DNA from: an uncultured Emticicia sp.
GTDB lineage: Bacteria; Bacteroidota; Bacteroidia; Cytophagales; Spirosomataceae
Direction of reading: 5' to 3'
Assembly (NCBI RefSeq): GCF_937903345.1
Contig: NZ_CALCZQ010000031.1
Coordinates: forward strand, 186,001 to 250,000
DNA: 64,000 bases
Of the stretch, positions 61,419-64,000 are shown piece by piece (the first letter of the stretch is position 1; each line of letters opens with the position of its first letter). Made by a program: the position numbers and the translations under genes. The notes under the pieces were generated by a model that worked only from the letters and a program-made list of their open reading frames with translations, was not told the DNA's origin and made no database searches.

Positions 61419-62483
61419 TCAAAATAAATCGGGTATTTTATAACCAATATTATAATTTATAAAAGCTGCTTTTTTACAGTCCCAAAGAACCAAATCCTTA
61501 TAACGAATATTATTAAAACTGGCATAATTCTGTACTTTTTGTAGATTTTCAATACTTAATGCTCCTAGTCTGTCAACCGATAACCGTTGTTTTGCCAATC
61601 CACCCACTAGAAATAGCCCCAACACTTCTTGATTAGTCCGATTTGTGCATTTCAAATTTCCAATGATTTGTGCAGGAATTTTATCGAATAATCCACCGCC
61701 AATGATACGTTGATCTTCTTGTCGTTTCCAATAATTATAGGTTTCTTTCGAGACAGAGAAAACATCTAATTGAATTATCCATTCGGGGAAATCTTTCACA
61801 TCGACACTACCCAAAGAAATGGGAAGGTTTTTCCCATTCACCAAAAAATCATTGATTAAAATTGGTTGGGTATTGAGCGGTGTTCGCCAACATTTTGAAT
61901 AACAAATAGGTACAGGGGCTGGCGGTGGAGGCGGCTCCGGACATGTGGTTAGAAATTGAATAAAATCTTGACGTCTGATAAAGTAATAGTCTTCAGTTTC
62001 TTTTGAATCTTTAATAGAAGCCGTTACATCGAAACGCATATTTTCTACTCGTTCAGCACTAATAAATTTATATGAAAAATCATAGAGAGGAGTAGGGGCT
62101 TTCAATGTTTCGATCGTCGATTCTATTTCAATGCCATCGCTAGTTTTTATTTTTAATTGGTATTTTTTTCCAATAATTCCCTTGAATAATGGCGAAGTTT
62201 GGTAAAATCCACTTCGAGTTTCTGTCAGCTGAGTTGCAACTCCTGTATCGTCAATAATTTTCACAACTGCACCTTTGATTTCATCGCCTTGGAAAGCTGT
62301 AATGTCATATGGAGAGTAAGAACTCGTACGATTGATACGAACGTTATACGGGCCGTTGAGGTTTGTCATTTCGCCAAAAACGACATAAGCAGTACTCAAA
62401 TTTTGTGTTTTGAAGTCGGTTATTTCTGTTTCGCAGGATAAAAATAACGAACTGAGTATTAGGAAAATTATTATTTTTTTCAT
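61419..62483 (-). CDS. DUF4249 family outer-membrane lipoprotein
   Basis: 354 residues from ATG 62483; a TTG codon just before would add one residue. Lipobox SLFLSC (C17). The DUF4249 domain is visible as beta-rich FKTQNLSTAYVVFGEMTNLNGPYNVRINRTSSYS and IKGAVVKIIDDTGVATQLTETRSGFY. An inserted loop CPEPPPPPAPVPICYSKC is proline-rich with cysteines. DUF4249 proteins usually pair with a TonB-dependent receptor, as here; the start codon A is the last base of the receptor stop (TGATG). The partner probably forms a lid on the receptor; the substrate is unknown. Confidence 0.88.
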   Translation of the reverse strand: MKKIIIFLILSSLFLSCETEITDFKTQNLSTAYVVFGEMTNLNGPYNVRINRTSSYSPYDITAFQGDEIKGAVVKIIDDTGVATQLTETRSGFYQTSPLFKGIIGKKYQLKIKTSDGIEIESTIETLKAPTPLYDFSYKFISAERVENMRFDVTASIKDSKETEDYYFIRRQDFIQFLTTCPEPPPPPAPVPICYSKCWRTPLNTQPILINDFLVNGKNLPISLGSVDVKDFPEWIIQLDVFSVSKETYNYWKRQEDQRIIGGGLFDKIPAQIIGNLKCTNRTNQEVLGLFLVGGLAKQRLSVDRLGALSIENLQKVQNYASFNNIRYKDLVLWDCKKAAFINYNIGYKIPDLF

Positions 62484-64000
62484 CAAAATTTAAAGTTATA
62501 AGTTAGTGATGGAATAGCTGCACCCAAGACCGAAAGTTTGTAGGTTCGAGCAAGGTTTCGAAGTCCAGTTGATGATTTAAAATAGATTGAATAGACATTC
62601 TGACGGTTCAGGATATTATAAATCGAAAAATTCCAACTGCTATTCGACTTACTATTTTCTTTAGGGTCAAGTGTAAGCCCTAAATCGAGCCTAAAATAGT
62701 CGGGAATTCGCTCGGCATTTCGAAGTGTAAAACTTGGTGAAGCATACCCATCTAAGATTTCTTGAATGGTTGCATTGTCCAATAATACGAATATCTGACC
62801 ATTATAAGTATAAGTTTTTCTGTCTAATCCCGCACGAGGATTCAATCCATTATTTACCATATAATCATAAACATCACTGAACGCATAGATTTTATAACGA
62901 CCATTCGGGTAAGTAATCGGGCGACCAGTATTGTACGTAAAATTGGCGTTGAAAGTAATGCGTTTTGTCCAACGATTATTTAGGACAAATTTTATGTTAT
63001 GTGGAGAATCGAAATTTGCAGGAAATTTAAGCCCAAAATTTGCTCCAATCTGATTTTCGTTGGCTTCAATTTGTCGGAAAGTACGAGAGTAAGTATATGA
63101 TAGCCAGCCAGTTAGTTTTTTTCCACGAGATTTTTTTATAAAAAACTCCGCACCGTAGGTGTAGCCTTTTCCAACTAAAAGTTGCGTTTCGACGGTCTGA
63201 TTGAGGTAAAGTGCTGCACCATCAACGTAGTCAATTACATTTTTAAGGTTTTTATAATAGACTTCAACCGATGTTTCAAAAGTATTATTTTGTGCGTTAT
63301 TAAAATTTTTAAAAACTCCAATCGAAAACTGGTCGGCAATTTGTTGCGGTAATTGAGCATTGCTATTTTTCCAAATATCGGCAGGCGAAATCGCCATTGT
63401 ATTAGAGAGTAAGTGCATAAACTGCTGCATACGATTGAACCCAATTTTAATAGAAAGGCTCGAATCGACCTTAAATGCTAATGAAAAACGTGGCTCAAAC
63501 CCCCCATAAGATTGAATAACTGAACCTTTTTTATAAGACAAAGTATCGGTAATTGTTTCAATTTCTCGTGGCTTACCGAGCTGATAACTATAAATATCAT
63601 CTGGGCCAACGAGCTGATAAAAAACATATCTCAGCCCATAATCAAGGCTTAAGTTTTTACTCAAATTTAAGCTATGACCGGCATAAACAGACATTTCTCG
63701 TGAGTGCTGCACGGGCATCGCGAATGGGTCAATGATTGATTGAGCCGAATTCGGCAATAAGCTTCCCGCATCGTTTCGATAAATACTAAAATCTCCGCCA
63801 AAGTCGATACGGCTTTTGTTTGAAAGCTCATAGCTCAAATCTTCACGTATAGATTGCTGCGTGATTGACGGCTGCCAATTATATTCATATTGCGGTTTAA
63901 AACCTTTATTTCCGTATTTGTATTTGCTCATGAAAGCCGTAAAATTATGCGATAATTTTGAGAAGAGAAGAGCGTTATGTTTCAGGCTAATATTATGAGT
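62483..64000 (-). CDS. TonB-dependent receptor, C-terminal beta-barrel part, 5' end outside window
   Basis: The frame stays open to the last base of the window, so the plug domain and signal peptide lie beyond it. About 505 residues are visible. They are alternating hydrophobic/polar outer-membrane strands (LSLDYGLRYVFYQLVGP, SWNFSIYNILNRQNVYSIYF) and end in LTYNFKF, the C-terminal aromatic signal for barrel insertion. It resembles receptors of the carboxypeptidase-regulatory-like group that co-occur with DUF4249 lipoproteins. It should import a small ligand across the outer membrane using the proton motive force. The first visible Met (63931) is internal. Confidence 0.9.
   Translation of the reverse strand, partial: THNISLKHNALLFSKLSHNFTAFMSKYKYGNKGFKPQYEYNWQPSITQQSIREDLSYELSNKSRIDFGGDFSIYRNDAGSLLPNSAQSIIDPFAMPVQHSREMSVYAGHSLNLSKNLSLDYGLRYVFYQLVGPDDIYSYQLGKPREIETITDTLSYKKGSVIQSYGGFEPRFSLAFKVDSSLSIKIGFNRMQQFMHLLSNTMAISPADIWKNSNAQLPQQIADQFSIGVFKNFNNAQNNTFETSVEVYYKNLKNVIDYVDGAALYLNQTVETQLLVGKGYTYGAEFFIKKSRGKKLTGWLSYTYSRTFRQIEANENQIGANFGLKFPANFDSPHNIKFVLNNRWTKRITFNANFTYNTGRPITYPNGRYKIYAFSDVYDYMVNNGLNPRAGLDRKTYTYNGQIFVLLDNATIQEILDGYASPSFTLRNAERIPDYFRLDLGLTLDPKENSKSNSSWNFSIYNILNRQNVYSIYFKSSTGLRNLARTYKLSVLGAAIPSLTYNFKF

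Overview
This 64-kb window reads as chromosomal DNA of an AT-rich member of the Bacteroidota, most likely Cytophagales. The evidence is family content and signal style, since no rRNA was seen. Bacteroidota-typical families include a DUF4249 lipoprotein with its TonB-dependent receptor, the TPR-DUF4292-EnvC trio, and DUF4301, DUF5606, DUF2911, DUF4097 and a GldA-like ATPase. Several genes carry the Bacteroidota promoter (TTG, 19-23 bases, TAnnTTTG) and few have a recognisable Shine-Dalgarno. The content is mostly housekeeping and biosynthetic. I saw no prophage, CRISPR array, tRNA or rRNA.

Layout. 1-5 kb: a truncated Gfo/Idh/MocA oxidoreductase, an exported DUF2911 protein, ahcY and guaB. 5-12 kb: an SDR enzyme, a TPR protein, an aminoglycoside-phosphotransferase-fold kinase, DUF4301 and proA. 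12-15 kb: a GT35-like enzyme lacking the cofactor lysine, an AraC regulator and a REP-associated transposase-like gene (RAYT). 15.7-21 kb: leucine biosynthesis (leuC, leuD, a leuA/cimA-type synthase, leuB), with a GxxExxY-family gene between the last two. 21-34 kb: Skp/OmpH chaperone, S9 peptidase, a possibly frameshifted small membrane protein, a short OsmC, DUF1624 membrane protein, two strictly periodic exported repeat proteins, Dabb, aldo/keto reductase, phytanoyl-CoA dioxygenase-like protein with a divergent AraC regulator, and a serine hydrolase lipoprotein. 34-41.5 kb: mreBCD, GH3, sppA, ysxC. 41.6-50.4 kb: DUF5606, a secreted oxidoreductase, GldA-like ATPase, cutC, argG, LptF/G permease, the divergent mntR/mntH manganese pair and a decayed Uma2 gene. 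50.6-57.5 kb: xylA, the TPR-DUF4292-EnvC envelope cluster and panB. 57.5-64 kb: MerC-like protein, an oxidoreductase-glycosyltransferase pair, a polysaccharide flippase, and DUF4249 with a TonB-dependent receptor running off the end.

The most unusual layer is intergenic. Many gaps hold compact elements built from short 'words' repeated within one arm and mirrored in the other. At least seven word families are present: GAGATAT; TTTTTATG; GACTGT/GTGGAC; GTAGAGAC hairpins; CACAGAG; CACTCATT; CTGAGTT. Every gap of the leu cluster holds one from a different family or a variant. Two of these elements are paired with a protein gene: the GTAGAGAC hairpins with the RAYT, and inverted CACAGAG repeats bracketing the GxxExxY gene. 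A CACAGAG copy without a gene lies between leuC and leuD. By analogy with REP/RAYT, the CACAGAG/GxxExxY unit is my best candidate for an undescribed system. The GACTGT/GTGGAC family sits immediately before several start codons, always in the sense orientation.
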